Shown in pieces: positions 1 to 9,203 of a stretch of 64,000 nt of DNA; the stretch's first letter is position 1; each line of letters begins with the position of its first letter. This stretch comes from Flavobacterium album. GTDB taxonomy: Bacteria; Bacteroidota; Bacteroidia; Flavobacteriales; Flavobacteriaceae. Location: the NCBI RefSeq assembly GCF_003096035.1, contig NZ_CP029186.1, positions 1,687,001-1,751,000 of the forward strand. Reading direction: 5' to 3'. The notes beneath the pieces were generated by a model, which was not told the DNA's origin, did no database searches, and saw only the letters and a list, made by a program, of their open reading frames with translations. A program made the position numbers and the translations under genes.

Positions 1-90
1 GTGATTGTCTTTTAATTTGTTGAGATAATTTTTTTGTAATAAAATTTTTCGTACGGATATGTAAATAACAAAAAATAGAATGGTGCGATT

Positions 91-870
91 CTATTTTTTG
101 TTAAGGTTCCACCCGTTCAGTCCCTGTATTGCATGATGCGCTGTCAGGTCGAATTGTACCGGGACCATAGAAATATAGCCATTAGCCAAAGCCCATTCGT
201 CGGTATCTTCGCCGTTGTCAAGGTTAACGAACTTTCCGCCCAGCCAGTAATAATCGCGCCCCATTGGGTTGGTGCGTTTGTCAAAACTCTCCGCCCACAT
301 GGCTTTTGCCTGGCGGCACACTTTTATGCCTTTGATATCCTTCTCTTTCAGCTTAGGGAAATTCACGTTCAGGATCACACCTTCGGGCAGCCCGTTCTGC
401 AGCACCTGCTCGGTAATCTTTTTGATAAAGGGCTTTATGGACTCAAAGTCGGCATTCCAGTTGTAGTCCAATAAAGAGAACCCAATTGCGGGAATCCCCT
501 CGATGCCGGCCTCCACTGCGGCGCTCATTGTACCGGAATAGATCACATTGATAGAAGAGTTGGAACCGTGGTTCACACCGCTCACGCACAGGTCGGGCTT
601 GCGGTGCAGTATCTCATTTACGGCAAACTTTACACAGTCGACCGGTGTTCCGCTGCAGCTGTATTCGGTTTCGATATCCGGGTCGATGTTTACCTTGTTG
701 ATATAAAGCGTACTGTTGATGGTGATGGCATGGCCTGTGCCGGATTGCGGGCTGTCGGGTGCGACCACAACCACATCGCCAATCTGTTTCATTACCGATA
801 TAAGCGCCCGTATCCCGGGTGCGGATATACCGTCGTCGTTTGTAACTAATATCAATGGTTTTTTCTTCAT
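91..870 (-). CDS. surE: 5'/3'-nucleotidase SurE
   Basis: Metal-dependent phosphatase that removes phosphate from nucleoside monophosphates, acting in the cytoplasm. The N-terminus has the family signature ILVTNDDG with the acidic metal-binding pair, then SQSGTGHAIT near residue 40 and GVNHGSN near residue 98; these residues ligate the divalent metal in SurE. Length (259 aa) is normal for the family. I start at the ATG at 870 (MKKKPLILV), not the TTG six codons upstream, because family members begin just before the LVTNDDG strand. It is divergent from the protease gene at 1015 across a 144-bp gap. Confidence 0.95.
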   Translation of the reverse strand: MKKKPLILVTNDDGISAPGIRALISVMKQIGDVVVVAPDSPQSGTGHAITINSTLYINKVNIDPDIETEYSCSGTPVDCVKFAVNEILHRKPDLCVSGVNHGSNSSINVIYSGTMSAAVEAGIEGIPAIGFSLLDYNWNADFESIKPFIKKITEQVLQNGLPEGVILNVNFPKLKEKDIKGIKVCRQAKAMWAESFDKRTNPMGRDYYWLGGKFVNLDNGEDTDEWALANGYISMVPVQFDLTAHHAIQGLNGWNLNKK

Positions 871-1014
871 AGCTATGGCAAAATTCAAAATAAGTATCGT
901 ACTTTTACGTTTGCTAAATTACGCAATTTTGCAAAGCTGTCGTTTGATGATGATTTTTTGGGGTTGATTGATTTTTGGCACGCTTTTTAATGTAATTGAT
1001 AATAAGATAATCTA

Positions 1015-3195
1015 ATGAATGCCGTTATAAAGTTTATGAAAAGAAATTATAAAATAGTTATAGTTGTCGCTGTGCTTTCAGTGGCGCTATGGAGTTTTAT
1101 GCCCGGTAAGCCTAAAAAAGCTAACGATCCCGAAAAGGATAAACTGCTTTTGGAGCTCCTGACATTTGTGATAGAGAAAGGCCACTACGACCCGGCAGCC
1201 ATTGACGATACATTTTCGAAAGGCGTTTATAAAGATTACCTGCAGCAAATAGATCCTTCGAAGAGGTTCTTTACGCAGGCTGATATCGACGAGTTTTCAA
1301 AATACGAAGACAAAATCGATGATATGATAAACGAAAGGGACCTTACGTTTTTTGATCTTACCAACCAAAGGCTGTTGGAACGGATCAAGGAGTCTGAAGG
1401 CTTCTATAAAGAGATTCTTGCCAAGCCTTTCGACTTTACTAAAAACGAGAACTTTAGCGTAGACTACGATAAGCAGCCTTATGTAAAGAACGATGCCGAA
1501 CTGAAAGAACGTTGGGAGAAGCAGCTGAAGCTGTCTGTGCTTTCGACAATTACCGATAAGCAAAAGCTGCAGGAAGAGATCGCAAAAAAGAAAACTGATA
1601 AGGCAACTGAACCGCAAAAGTCGTTTGCCGACCTTGAAAAAGAAGCACGTGAATCTACACTGAAGTCGCTTAATGATTACTTCAGCTTTATGAAAGACTT
1701 TAAACGTGACGAATGGTTCAGCATGTACCTGAACGCCATTGCAGAGCGTTTCGATCCGCATACTTACTACTTTGCACCGGACGATAAAGAGAAATTCGAC
1801 ACCAGCATGAGGGGCTCCCTTGAAGGTATTGGCGCCAGGCTGCAGAAAAAAGGAGATTATATCGAGATATCAGAACTGATACCCGGCGGCCCGGCATGGA
1901 GGGGTAAAGAGCTTGAGCAGGGCGACCTTATCATGAAAGTGGCGCAGGGCACAGGCGACCCGGTAGATATCGCAGGTATCCGCCTTGACGACGTGGTTAA
2001 AAAGATAAAAGGGCCAAAAGGTACTGAAGTGCGCCTTACTGTCAAAAAAGTAGACGGTTCAGTAAAAGTGATCCCGATAATAAGGGAAGTTGTAGAAATA
2101 GAAGAAACCTACGCAAAATCGAGCGTGGTGAATAAGGACGGTAAGCTGTACGGCATCATCAACCTTCCGAAATTCTACATCGACTTCGAAAATAAAGACA
2201 ATCGTGATGCTGCAAAAGACGTTGCACTTGAAGTGGAAAGGCTGAAACAGCAGGGCGTTGAAGGCATTATCATGGACCTTAGGGATAATGGCGGCGGCTC
2301 TTTGAAAACCGTTGTAGAGATGGCCGGATTGTTCATCCAGGATGGACCTGTTGTCCAGGTAAAATCAAAAGAAAAGAAAAAAGAAGTGCTTAACGATACG
2401 GACTCAAGGGTTCAGTGGGACGGGCCTCTTGTGGTGCTTGTGAATAACTTCTCAGCATCAGCTTCAGAGATATTCGCGGCAGCAATACAGGATTACCATC
2501 GCGGGCTGATATTGGGCAGCAAACACACTTACGGTAAAGGTACTGTACAAAACATCATCGACCTGAACCAATTCGTAAGGGGTAATTCGCTGGGTGACCT
2601 TGGAGCGCTTAAGACCACTACACAGAAATACTACAGGATAAACGGCGGTTCTGTACAAAGGGAAGGTGTTTACAGTGACATTATTATGCCGGACAGGTAT
2701 TCCTACATCGACATGGGCGAGCGCGATACCGACAATGCCATGCCGTATGATAAGATTGATGCAGCCAACTACAAGCCGGTGAAAAATAACTTTGAAGGCG
2801 TTATTGCCAACAGCAAAAGAAGGATGGCGGCGAACCCGCAATTCAAGCTGATGGATGAGAATGCAAAATGGGTGAGTGAGAAAAAAGACGATAACACGTA
2901 CAGTCTTAACGCAGACAAATTTAAAGCTGAGGTTGTGAAAATGGAAGAAACAACCAAAAAATTCAAGGCGCTTAATGATTATAAAAACAGCCTGAAATTT
3001 GAAGCACTGCCTTACGAAAAAGCGATCTTCAAGAAAGACCCTTCACTGGCGGAGAAGAAAGAAAGATGGTATGAAAGTTTGTCTAAAGATATATATATAG
3101 AAGAAGCGCTGAATATCCTTAACGATATGCAGCCAAAAGCTTCAGGTAAAAGTGCGGCCAATGTTCAGAAGCCGTCACTTGGCAAAACAAGGTAA
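1015..3195 (+). CDS. prc: Tail-specific carboxy-terminal processing protease (S41, Prc/Tsp type)
   Basis: Periplasmic serine protease of the Prc/Tsp branch of family S41 (726 aa). A short hydrophobic N-terminal segment (about residues 14-30) is a signal or anchor. A long N-terminal helical domain follows, then a PDZ domain around residues 250-350 and the S41 core. The catalytic serine is probably S482 in FSASASEIF and the lysine K508 in YGKGTVQ, close to the 25-residue spacing of E. coli Tsp. The C-terminal 150 residues match the extra domain of long Prc proteins. It lies 6 bp upstream of the permease at 3202, so the two may be cotranscribed. A TACGTTTG box (906-913) could be its promoter, but is 100 bp away. 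Confidence 0.93.
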   Translation: MNAVIKFMKRNYKIVIVVAVLSVALWSFMPGKPKKANDPEKDKLLLELLTFVIEKGHYDPAAIDDTFSKGVYKDYLQQIDPSKRFFTQADIDEFSKYEDKIDDMINERDLTFFDLTNQRLLERIKESEGFYKEILAKPFDFTKNENFSVDYDKQPYVKNDAELKERWEKQLKLSVLSTITDKQKLQEEIAKKKTDKATEPQKSFADLEKEARESTLKSLNDYFSFMKDFKRDEWFSMYLNAIAERFDPHTYYFAPDDKEKFDTSMRGSLEGIGARLQKKGDYIEISELIPGGPAWRGKELEQGDLIMKVAQGTGDPVDIAGIRLDDVVKKIKGPKGTEVRLTVKKVDGSVKVIPIIREVVEIEETYAKSSVVNKDGKLYGIINLPKFYIDFENKDNRDAAKDVALEVERLKQQGVEGIIMDLRDNGGGSLKTVVEMAGLFIQDGPVVQVKSKEKKKEVLNDTDSRVQWDGPLVVLVNNFSASASEIFAAAIQDYHRGLILGSKHTYGKGTVQNIIDLNQFVRGNSLGDLGALKTTTQKYYRINGGSVQREGVYSDIIMPDRYSYIDMGERDTDNAMPYDKIDAANYKPVKNNFEGVIANSKRRMAANPQFKLMDENAKWVSEKKDDNTYSLNADKFKAEVVKMEETTKKFKALNDYKNSLKFEALPYEKAIFKKDPSLAEKKERWYESLSKDIYIEEALNILNDMQPKASGKSAANVQKPSLGKTR

Positions 3196-3201
3196 TGATT
3201 G

Positions 3202-4302
3202 ATGGATAAAGCAAATCAATCGCTTACAGGCTTAGCGCTCCAAAAATTCAGAAAGAATTTTTGGGGCGTTTTAAGTTTAGTGTTTATTGCGATCCTGTTG
3301 TTCATTTCCATCTTTGCCTACGTGTTGGCACCCGACAAGACAAAGGATGCCAATTGGGGCGACCTTTCCATACATTCTAAATCGCCAGGCTTTACCGTAA
3401 AAATGCTTCATTTTCCTTCGGAAGGAATGACCTTCAGCGAATACTTTACCGGCAGGGAAACACCGGAGCAGAAAATACCCATTCTCAAATACGAAGTAAA
3501 AGGTGACAGCCTGACTTATTTCGAATATAACGATGAGCCTTCGCTTGCGGTTTCCAAAACCATCCCACTTACAGATTTCGGGCCTAAAGTTACTGCGGCA
3601 TCTGTCGCAAAAGATCATGTGAAAGACCAGCAATTCATCCTCGGCACCGACAGCCAGGGGCGCGACCTGCTAAGCAGGCTGATCATTGGCTCACGGGTAT
3701 CTATCGCTATCGGGTTTGTAGCGGTGTTCATATCCTTGCTGGTAGGTATCTTCTTTGGGGCGATCGCAGGCTATTATGGCGGCAAGGTAGATGCGTTTGT
3801 TATGTGGCTTGTCAATATCATCTGGTCGATACCTACGTTGCTGCTGGTTATTGCCATTACGCTGGCTTTAGGTAAAGGCTTCTGGCAGGTTTTTGTGGCC
3901 GTAGGACTTACTATGTGGGTTGAGGTTGCAAGGGTCGTGAGAGGGCAGGTGATGAGCATTAAGCAAATGCAGTTCGTTACAGCAGCGCGTGCATTGGGAT
4001 ACCGCAATTCGAGGATCATCTTCAACCATATACTGCCCAACAGCATGGCGCCGGTCATCGTGATCTCAGCTGCGAACTTTGCATCCGCTATATTAGTCGA
4101 AAGCGGCCTTAGCTTCCTGGGTCTTGGCGCACAGCCGCCCATCCCTAGCTGGGGCGGCATGATAAAAGACCATTACAATTATATTATATTAGGTAAGCCT
4201 TATCTGGCGCTTGCTCCCGGAATAGCTATGCTGCTATTGGTGCTCGCCTTTATGATGGTGGGGAATACGTTACGGGATGCACTGGATGTGAAATCGGAAT
4301 AG
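3202..4302 (+). CDS. ABC transporter permease, OppC/DppC family
   Basis: Inner-membrane permease of a peptide/nickel-type ABC importer (366 aa). It has one N-terminal TM helix (about residues 20-42), a non-conserved extracytoplasmic insert of about 100 residues, then the BPD_transp_1 domain with five helices. The cytoplasmic EAA-type loop is visible as FVTAARALGYRNSRIIFNHI. The domain ends in GNTLRDALDVK, typical of OppC C-termini. The ATG at 3202 is preferred over the TTG one codon upstream. No partner permease, ATPase or binding protein is nearby, so the substrate cannot be inferred. The large insert after TM1 is common in Bacteroidota OppC proteins. Confidence 0.9.
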   Translation: MDKANQSLTGLALQKFRKNFWGVLSLVFIAILLFISIFAYVLAPDKTKDANWGDLSIHSKSPGFTVKMLHFPSEGMTFSEYFTGRETPEQKIPILKYEVKGDSLTYFEYNDEPSLAVSKTIPLTDFGPKVTAASVAKDHVKDQQFILGTDSQGRDLLSRLIIGSRVSIAIGFVAVFISLLVGIFFGAIAGYYGGKVDAFVMWLVNIIWSIPTLLLVIAITLALGKGFWQVFVAVGLTMWVEVARVVRGQVMSIKQMQFVTAARALGYRNSRIIFNHILPNSMAPVIVISAANFASAILVESGLSFLGLGAQPPIPSWGGMIKDHYNYIILGKPYLALAPGIAMLLLVLAFMMVGNTLRDALDVKSE

Positions 4303-4374
4303 TTTTCAGTCGCAGCCTGCATACCGGCAAATGCAGGGCGCAGTTTCAGCGTACACTATATACAAAACACGTTT

Positions 4375-4737
4375 ATGCAATTACTTTCTAAATGGACACT
4401 CATCAATATAGTATTGTCGTTGCTTCTTTTTGCCTGTATATTTTATTCCTATGCTGGAGCTTCGGGAGGTGATATGGCTATTGTGATCGTAAATATAATG
4501 ACAGGGCTACTCCAGGTAATAACCATCGCCGTAATTTCCAGGATTAATAGTGCTAAGTCAGGACAGATGATTACCGGTGTCATAGTAATGCAGGCAATCG
4601 AATTATTGGTTTTTAGCCAATGGGGTTATGCTTTAAATGAATTTATAAAAGGACTTAAAATTAGGTCGCTTTTTACTAATGTGAGGTTTGAAAGAAATCT
4701 GCGTAAATCCGCCCGATCCGCGTCATCCGCGTTCTAA
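4375..4737 (+). CDS. Small predicted membrane protein of unknown function
   Basis: Not a family I recognise. The 120-residue product has three hydrophobic segments (about residues 8-26, 35-54 and 63-82), so it is probably an integral membrane protein with a short basic tail. The last dozen or so codons (NLRKSARSASSAF) lie inside the dispersed AATCTGC/ATCCGC tract at 4695-4734, so the original stop was probably lost or the tract has extended the frame. It is 72 bp downstream of the permease and convergent with rodA. Coding status rests on its length and hydrophobic pattern only. Confidence 0.55.
   Translation: MQLLSKWTLINIVLSLLLFACIFYSYAGASGGDMAIVIVNIMTGLLQVITIAVISRINSAKSGQMITGVIVMQAIELLVFSQWGYALNEFIKGLKIRSLFTNVRFERNLRKSARSASSAF
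4695..4734. repeat. AATCTGC/ATCCGC word tract, copy 1
   Basis: Short degenerate tandem words (AAATCTGCG, AAATCCGCC, GATCCGCG, TCATCCGCG, ending GTTC). Related tracts occur at 13502-13542, 20171-20216 and 38972-39002. Here it overlaps the 3' end of the small membrane-protein ORF. Confidence 0.75.
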
Positions 4738-4745
4738 TTCACAAG

Positions 4746-6002
4746 CTACCACTCATTCACCTTATTTGCATCCAGCTTAATAAAGACAAACAACAATATG
4801 GTAAACGCCCAAAGGCTCGACCCGCCATACGAGAAGAAGGGGAGGGGAACACCGATGGTTGGGAACAGCTTGATGAGCATGGTGATATTCACAAAAAAAT
4901 GTGTGAAGAGGATTGCCGCGACGCAATAGCCATAGGTCCGGCTGAACTTCGACTTCTGTCGTTCCGCCAGGTAAACTATTCGTAGCAGCAGCGTTACAAA
5001 AAGAGCTATGAAAACTACAGAGCCAACAAACCCCCATTCTTCGCCTACTGTGGTAAAGATATAATCGGTATGCTGTTCGGGAACGAAGCCGCCTTTGGTT
5101 TGCGTTCCTTCGAGATAGCCTTTACCCAACCATCCTCCCGAACCGATCGCGATCATCGACTGGTTGAGGTTGTAGCCTTCGGCCTGCTGGTTTACATCTT
5201 TATCAAATAGCACGTTGATACGGTCTTTCTGGTGGTCTTCGAGCACGTTTTCATATACGTAGTCAACAGAAAATACAAAGCCGCTAACCGCCACAAATAT
5301 AAGTGTAGAGAGTATCGGGTTACGAAAGGCCCTTCGCGTAAGTATAAACTGGACTATAATGACAATCAGGGCAGCCCCCACTATTATATAAGGTTTTACC
5401 AGTAACGCCAATAGGAACAGCACTATTGCCACAGCGCCAGTGAACAGGTACCACCCGGGAAGCCCTTCGCGGTACAGCACAAGGAAAAGCGCTGTAAATA
5501 TCATGGCGCTTCCTGCATCGGGCTGCATCATGATAAGCAGTACAGGCAGTATTATTATGGCAAATGCTAAAAGCTGGTGGTTTACTTTTTGGAGATTTAT
5601 CTGAACGTCGCTGAGGTACTTTGATAGCAGAAGGGCCGTGCCTATCTTGGCGAATTCCGACGGCTGCATACTAAAGCCGCCGAACGAATACCAGTTGGTC
5701 TGCCCCTTGATGGTTTTTCCCAGTACAAACAGGCCTGCCAGCAGGACAAGGCCCAGTCCGTAGAATACAAGCGCGTATTTTTCATAGATCTTCGCATCGA
5801 CCGTAAGCACAACGATAATAAGCGGTATGCTGGTCATGATGAACATGATCTGCTTGCCGTATATCTGCCCTATGTCAAATATAGAGGTGGTCTTATCAGG
5901 CAGGGAAGCCGAATAGATAGTCATCCAGCCCATACACACCAGCAGTATATACAGCAGGATGGTTATCCAGTCCAAATTTCCTACAACGCTTTGATTCTTC
6001 AT
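4746..6002 (-). CDS. rodA: Rod-shape SEDS peptidoglycan polymerase RodA
   Basis: Polytopic SEDS-family glycosyltransferase (418 aa) that polymerises lipid II for lateral wall synthesis together with PBP2. Ten or so TM helices are evident. The family signature near the C-terminus reads PTIGVPLPFFSYGGSS. A conserved segment QPSEFAKIGTALLLSKYL lies near residue 115, and the large extracytoplasmic loop holds YLEGTQTKGGFVPEQHTDYIF. It is the last gene of the mreB-mreC-mreD-mrdA-rodA operon, starting 1 bp after the mrdA stop. Gene order and spacing agree with a shape-determining role rather than that of division-specific FtsW. Confidence 0.96.
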   Translation of the reverse strand: MKNQSVVGNLDWITILLYILLVCMGWMTIYSASLPDKTTSIFDIGQIYGKQIMFIMTSIPLIIVVLTVDAKIYEKYALVFYGLGLVLLAGLFVLGKTIKGQTNWYSFGGFSMQPSEFAKIGTALLLSKYLSDVQINLQKVNHQLLAFAIIILPVLLIMMQPDAGSAMIFTALFLVLYREGLPGWYLFTGAVAIVLFLLALLVKPYIIVGAALIVIIVQFILTRRAFRNPILSTLIFVAVSGFVFSVDYVYENVLEDHQKDRINVLFDKDVNQQAEGYNLNQSMIAIGSGGWLGKGYLEGTQTKGGFVPEQHTDYIFTTVGEEWGFVGSVVFIALFVTLLLRIVYLAERQKSKFSRTYGYCVAAILFTHFFVNITMLIKLFPTIGVPLPFFSYGGSSLWAFTILLFVFIKLDANKVNEW

Positions 6003-6003
6003 T

Positions 6004-7869
6004 TTAGTTATTGATCGAAAAAGGCTGGCCGCTTGTTACTTTGGCATATTCTGCCTTAAGGCCCTGGGTCAGCATTTTGGTTTCAAGGTCGGTACGGGTT
6101 ATGGTTCCCCTAAGGTATTTCTCGATCATGAGGCTGGCAATAGGGCCTGCCCAGCGTGCACCCCAATAGCCGTTTTCTACAAATACGGCTATGGCAATCT
6201 TAGGGTCGTTGCGCGGTGCGAAAGCCACGAAAATAGAGTGGTCGCTCAACTGGGTCCTTACACCGTTTATTTTGGTAAAGTTTTCTGCGGTCCCTGTCTT
6301 TCCGCATATCTCAATGCCCTCAACGCGCAATCCGCGCGCGGTACCTAGGTTGTACACGTCGAACAAACCATCGATAACGGGTCTGAAATATTGCTTGTCT
6401 ATAGTAGTGTAATGTTTCGTCCTGAATTTTTTGTCTATCTCGCGGCCTTCAATTTTCTTGATCATATGAGGCGTGTAATAGTAGCCTTCGTTTGCCACCG
6501 TTGCCATCATGTTCGCAAGCTGTATAGGTGTCATGGCAACTTCTCCCTGCCCAATAGAGTTGGATATGATTGTAGTGCTCCTCCATCCTCCATTAGGATA
6601 GAAACGCTTGTAAAATTTCGAGGTTGGGATGTGCCCTTTTCGTCCGGGCGGAAGATCATAACCCAGGAAGTCGCCAAGGCCAAAGCTCTTCAGGTGGTTG
6701 CTCCACGCATCAACGCCATATTGCGGCTTAGGGTATTTATCTATCGAAAGCTTGAACACATTGGCAAAATAAGTGTTGCACGATTTATAGATACCATTGT
6801 GCAGTTGTATGGCACCGCCGGGGCAGTGGCATTTCATAAAAGCGCCGCGCCCGTAAGAAAACCCGTGGCTGCAGATAAACGTACTGTTCTCATCGATAAC
6901 TTCCTCCTGCAGTCCTACCAGCCCGGAAAGGATTTTGAATGGCGAACCCGGGGGATATTCTGCCAAAAGCCCGCGGTCGAACAGCGGCATGGCAATAGTA
7001 TCGTTGAACATTGCGGTATAGTTCTTAGAGCGGTCACGGCCTACCAGAAGCGCAGGGTCGTAGGACGGTGCGGTAACCAGCGCCAGTATTTCGCCTGTCT
7101 TTGGCTCTATGGCTACAATCCCGCCACGCTTTTCGAACATCAGGGCTTCGCCGTATTTTTGAAGTTCTGCATCCAGCGAGAGGGTGATGTCCTGTCCCTG
7201 GATAGCAATCGTGTCGTATATGCCGTCCTTAAAAGAGCCTATTTCCCTGTTGAAACGATCCTTTTGAATGTATTTCACGCCTTTAACACCGCGCAACACT
7301 TCTTCATACATTTCCTCAACACCCTGTTTCCCGATGTAGTCGCCGCTTTTGTAATAGGGGTTACTTTTGATTATAGGGTCGTTCACCTGCTGTATATAGC
7401 CAAAAACATTAGCTCCCACGCTCACCTGGTAATCGCGCAGGGAACGCTTTACGATGTCGAATCCTTTAAACCTCCGTATCTTTTCCTGGAAAGCGGCAAA
7501 TTCTTTTTTGCTGAGCTGCGGCAAAAATACCGACGGCAGCTTGTAGCTGTACACTTTTGCTTTGGCAACCCGCTCTTTAAAATATTCTTTGGAAATATTG
7601 AGCAGCTTACAGATCTCAAGGGTGTCCGTGCCGCTTTTAGGCATATCATTGGGCGTTACCATGATATCATAGGAAGGCTGGTTTGCCACGAGCAGCTTGC
7701 CATGCCTGTCATAAATGTAGCCCCTTTCAGGGTATTCGTACTTGATCTTTATGGCGTTGTTCTCAGACTTCTTGATGTAGGTATCATCAAGTATCTGCAA
7801 ATAAAAAAGCCTTGCCACTATTAGTAAAGTTGCGGCAATTATAAGTGCTGGCAGTAAGATCTTTCTCAT
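6004..7869 (-). CDS. mrdA: Penicillin-binding protein 2 (class B transpeptidase)
   Basis: Inner-membrane DD-transpeptidase that cross-links lateral peptidoglycan (621 aa). A single N-terminal TM segment (about residues 4-25) precedes the dimerisation domain, and the transpeptidase domain follows. The SxxK motif is SPFK with nucleophile S309; SxN is SNS in IISNSIGQG, and the KTG box is CGKTGTAENF. It overlaps mreD by 4 bp (ATGA), so translation is probably coupled. It pairs functionally with the adjacent RodA. The long antisense frame across it is a codon-bias shadow. Confidence 0.97.
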   Translation of the reverse strand: MRKILLPALIIAATLLIVARLFYLQILDDTYIKKSENNAIKIKYEYPERGYIYDRHGKLLVANQPSYDIMVTPNDMPKSGTDTLEICKLLNISKEYFKERVAKAKVYSYKLPSVFLPQLSKKEFAAFQEKIRRFKGFDIVKRSLRDYQVSVGANVFGYIQQVNDPIIKSNPYYKSGDYIGKQGVEEMYEEVLRGVKGVKYIQKDRFNREIGSFKDGIYDTIAIQGQDITLSLDAELQKYGEALMFEKRGGIVAIEPKTGEILALVTAPSYDPALLVGRDRSKNYTAMFNDTIAMPLFDRGLLAEYPPGSPFKILSGLVGLQEEVIDENSTFICSHGFSYGRGAFMKCHCPGGAIQLHNGIYKSCNTYFANVFKLSIDKYPKPQYGVDAWSNHLKSFGLGDFLGYDLPPGRKGHIPTSKFYKRFYPNGGWRSTTIISNSIGQGEVAMTPIQLANMMATVANEGYYYTPHMIKKIEGREIDKKFRTKHYTTIDKQYFRPVIDGLFDVYNLGTARGLRVEGIEICGKTGTAENFTKINGVRTQLSDHSIFVAFAPRNDPKIAIAVFVENGYWGARWAGPIASLMIEKYLRGTITRTDLETKMLTQGLKAEYAKVTSGQPFSINN

Positions 7870-8372
7870 TGTTTGCCCGGCTTAATTAAGTAAATAATAA
7901 TGATGCAGGTGATTAAGGTAAATACAGTGGACAGCAATGTGCGGACTAAAATATCCCATGCAAGGCTGAACCTGAATATCTCCAAAAGGTATAAAATTAA
8001 ATGATGCGTTACAACAGAAATCAGAAGAAAAGAAAATCTTTCGGGTGAAAGGCGGTCGTTTATCCTTACCGTCTGGTATTCGTAGCTGATACCGAAGGAG
8101 AACTTGAAGAATACCGGCCTAAGGTAGGCAAGTGTTACGCATGCAACGGCGTGTGCACCACCCGAGTTCATGAACATATCCAGTATAAGCCCTAAAAAGA
8201 ACGCGGAGACCAATAGCCCTGCCTTATTGCCGTTCACCGGGTAAAGCAGAATGAAAAGAATATACGGATAAGGGTCTACGAACCCAAAAAGATCGATATT
8301 GTTGCATACCACGACCTGCAACGCAAGTAGCAGTATGAAACGGATTATATTTATAATGACAGTACTATTCAT
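7866..8372 (-). CDS. mreD: Rod shape-determining protein MreD
   Basis: Small inner-membrane protein (168 aa) of the elongasome with five predicted TM helices and almost no soluble part. Sequence conservation in MreD is weak; the call rests on the hydrophobic profile, length, the DPYPYILFILLYP segment and its place between mreC and mrdA. It overlaps both neighbours (8 bp with mreC, 4 bp with mrdA), indicating tight coupling within the operon. Confidence 0.93.
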   Translation of the reverse strand: MNSTVIINIIRFILLLALQVVVCNNIDLFGFVDPYPYILFILLYPVNGNKAGLLVSAFFLGLILDMFMNSGGAHAVACVTLAYLRPVFFKFSFGISYEYQTVRINDRLSPERFSFLLISVVTHHLILYLLEIFRFSLAWDILVRTLLSTVFTLITCIIIIYLIKPGKQ

Positions 8373-9192
8373 TCCCCTTTGTGGTTTCCTCCAGCTGTAT
8401 TATCTCTTTTCTGTCTTTGTTCTCTATTACATACACGTGGCCCAGGCTGGTCATGTCGTTAAACAGTTTTATCTCCAGTGTGTAATAATTTGTCTTTTTA
8501 TCAACATATACTTTTTCGATAATGCCCACAGGAATGTTCTCCGGGAATATCCTTGATTCCGCCCCGGTAACTATCGTGTCACCCTTTACCACCGTGGCAA
8601 GGCGAGGCACATCGGTAAGCTGGGCAAAGCCTGTATTTTTCCCATTCCATGACAGCGTGCCTATGTGGTTGTTCTTCTTGATCTTCACCGGCAGCCTGAA
8701 TTTCATGTTCAGCACGCTGATCACGGTCGAATAGTTCTCTGAAGTGTTCTCTATTACGCCAATGATCCCAAGGCTGCTTACAACCCCCATATCTTTGCTG
8801 ATGCCGTCTTTTCGCCCGCTGTTGATAGTAAGGTAATTCTCGTATACGTTATACGAGTTCTTGATCACTTTCGACTGTATCACCTTGTAGTTGCCTACAC
8901 CCTGAGGCACTTTTACAGGAGGTATGTTGGCAGTATCCTGTGTGTTGTAGAGCAATCGTTTCAGCTGTGCGTTCTCGGCGGCAAGTGCATCATTCTGCGA
9001 TTTCAGGTTCAGATAGGCCTCTACGGTATTTATCTGCTCATATACATAGCCGGTCATGGCATTCGCCGAAGACACAGCGCGGCTCTTGTGGTAGGAGTGC
9101 GATTGTATGGTAAGCGTTAACGATATGCCCAAAAGCAGCAAAAACAGTAATAAGATACTGTTTTTAAATATAAAATTAAATATTTGCTGCAT
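8365..9192 (-). CDS. mreC: Rod shape-determining protein MreC
   Basis: Bitopic membrane protein (275 aa) that links MreB to the periplasmic wall machinery. One TM helix (about residues 11-28) is followed by a coiled coil rich in A/E/L (residues 55-82) and a beta-rich periplasmic domain with the conserved segments GRKDGISKDMGVVSSLGIIGVI and IVTGAESRIFPENIPVG. It starts 11 bp after mreB ends and overlaps mreD by 8 bp. Confidence 0.95.
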   Translation of the reverse strand: MQQIFNFIFKNSILLLFLLLLGISLTLTIQSHSYHKSRAVSSANAMTGYVYEQINTVEAYLNLKSQNDALAAENAQLKRLLYNTQDTANIPPVKVPQGVGNYKVIQSKVIKNSYNVYENYLTINSGRKDGISKDMGVVSSLGIIGVIENTSENYSTVISVLNMKFRLPVKIKKNNHIGTLSWNGKNTGFAQLTDVPRLATVVKGDTIVTGAESRIFPENIPVGIIEKVYVDKKTNYYTLEIKLFNDMTSLGHVYVIENKDRKEIIQLEETTKGNE

Positions 9193-9203
9193 CGGTTACC
9201 CCT

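Noticed and set aside
888..888. TTG at 888 as the surE start
   Set aside because: The ATG at 870 directly precedes the conserved N-terminal strand; the six extra residues have no family counterpart.
6391..7824. A 477-codon open frame on the plus strand opposite mrdA
   Set aside because: It mirrors the codon pattern of the transpeptidase gene, has no recognisable domain, and the minus-strand gene has all its catalytic motifs.
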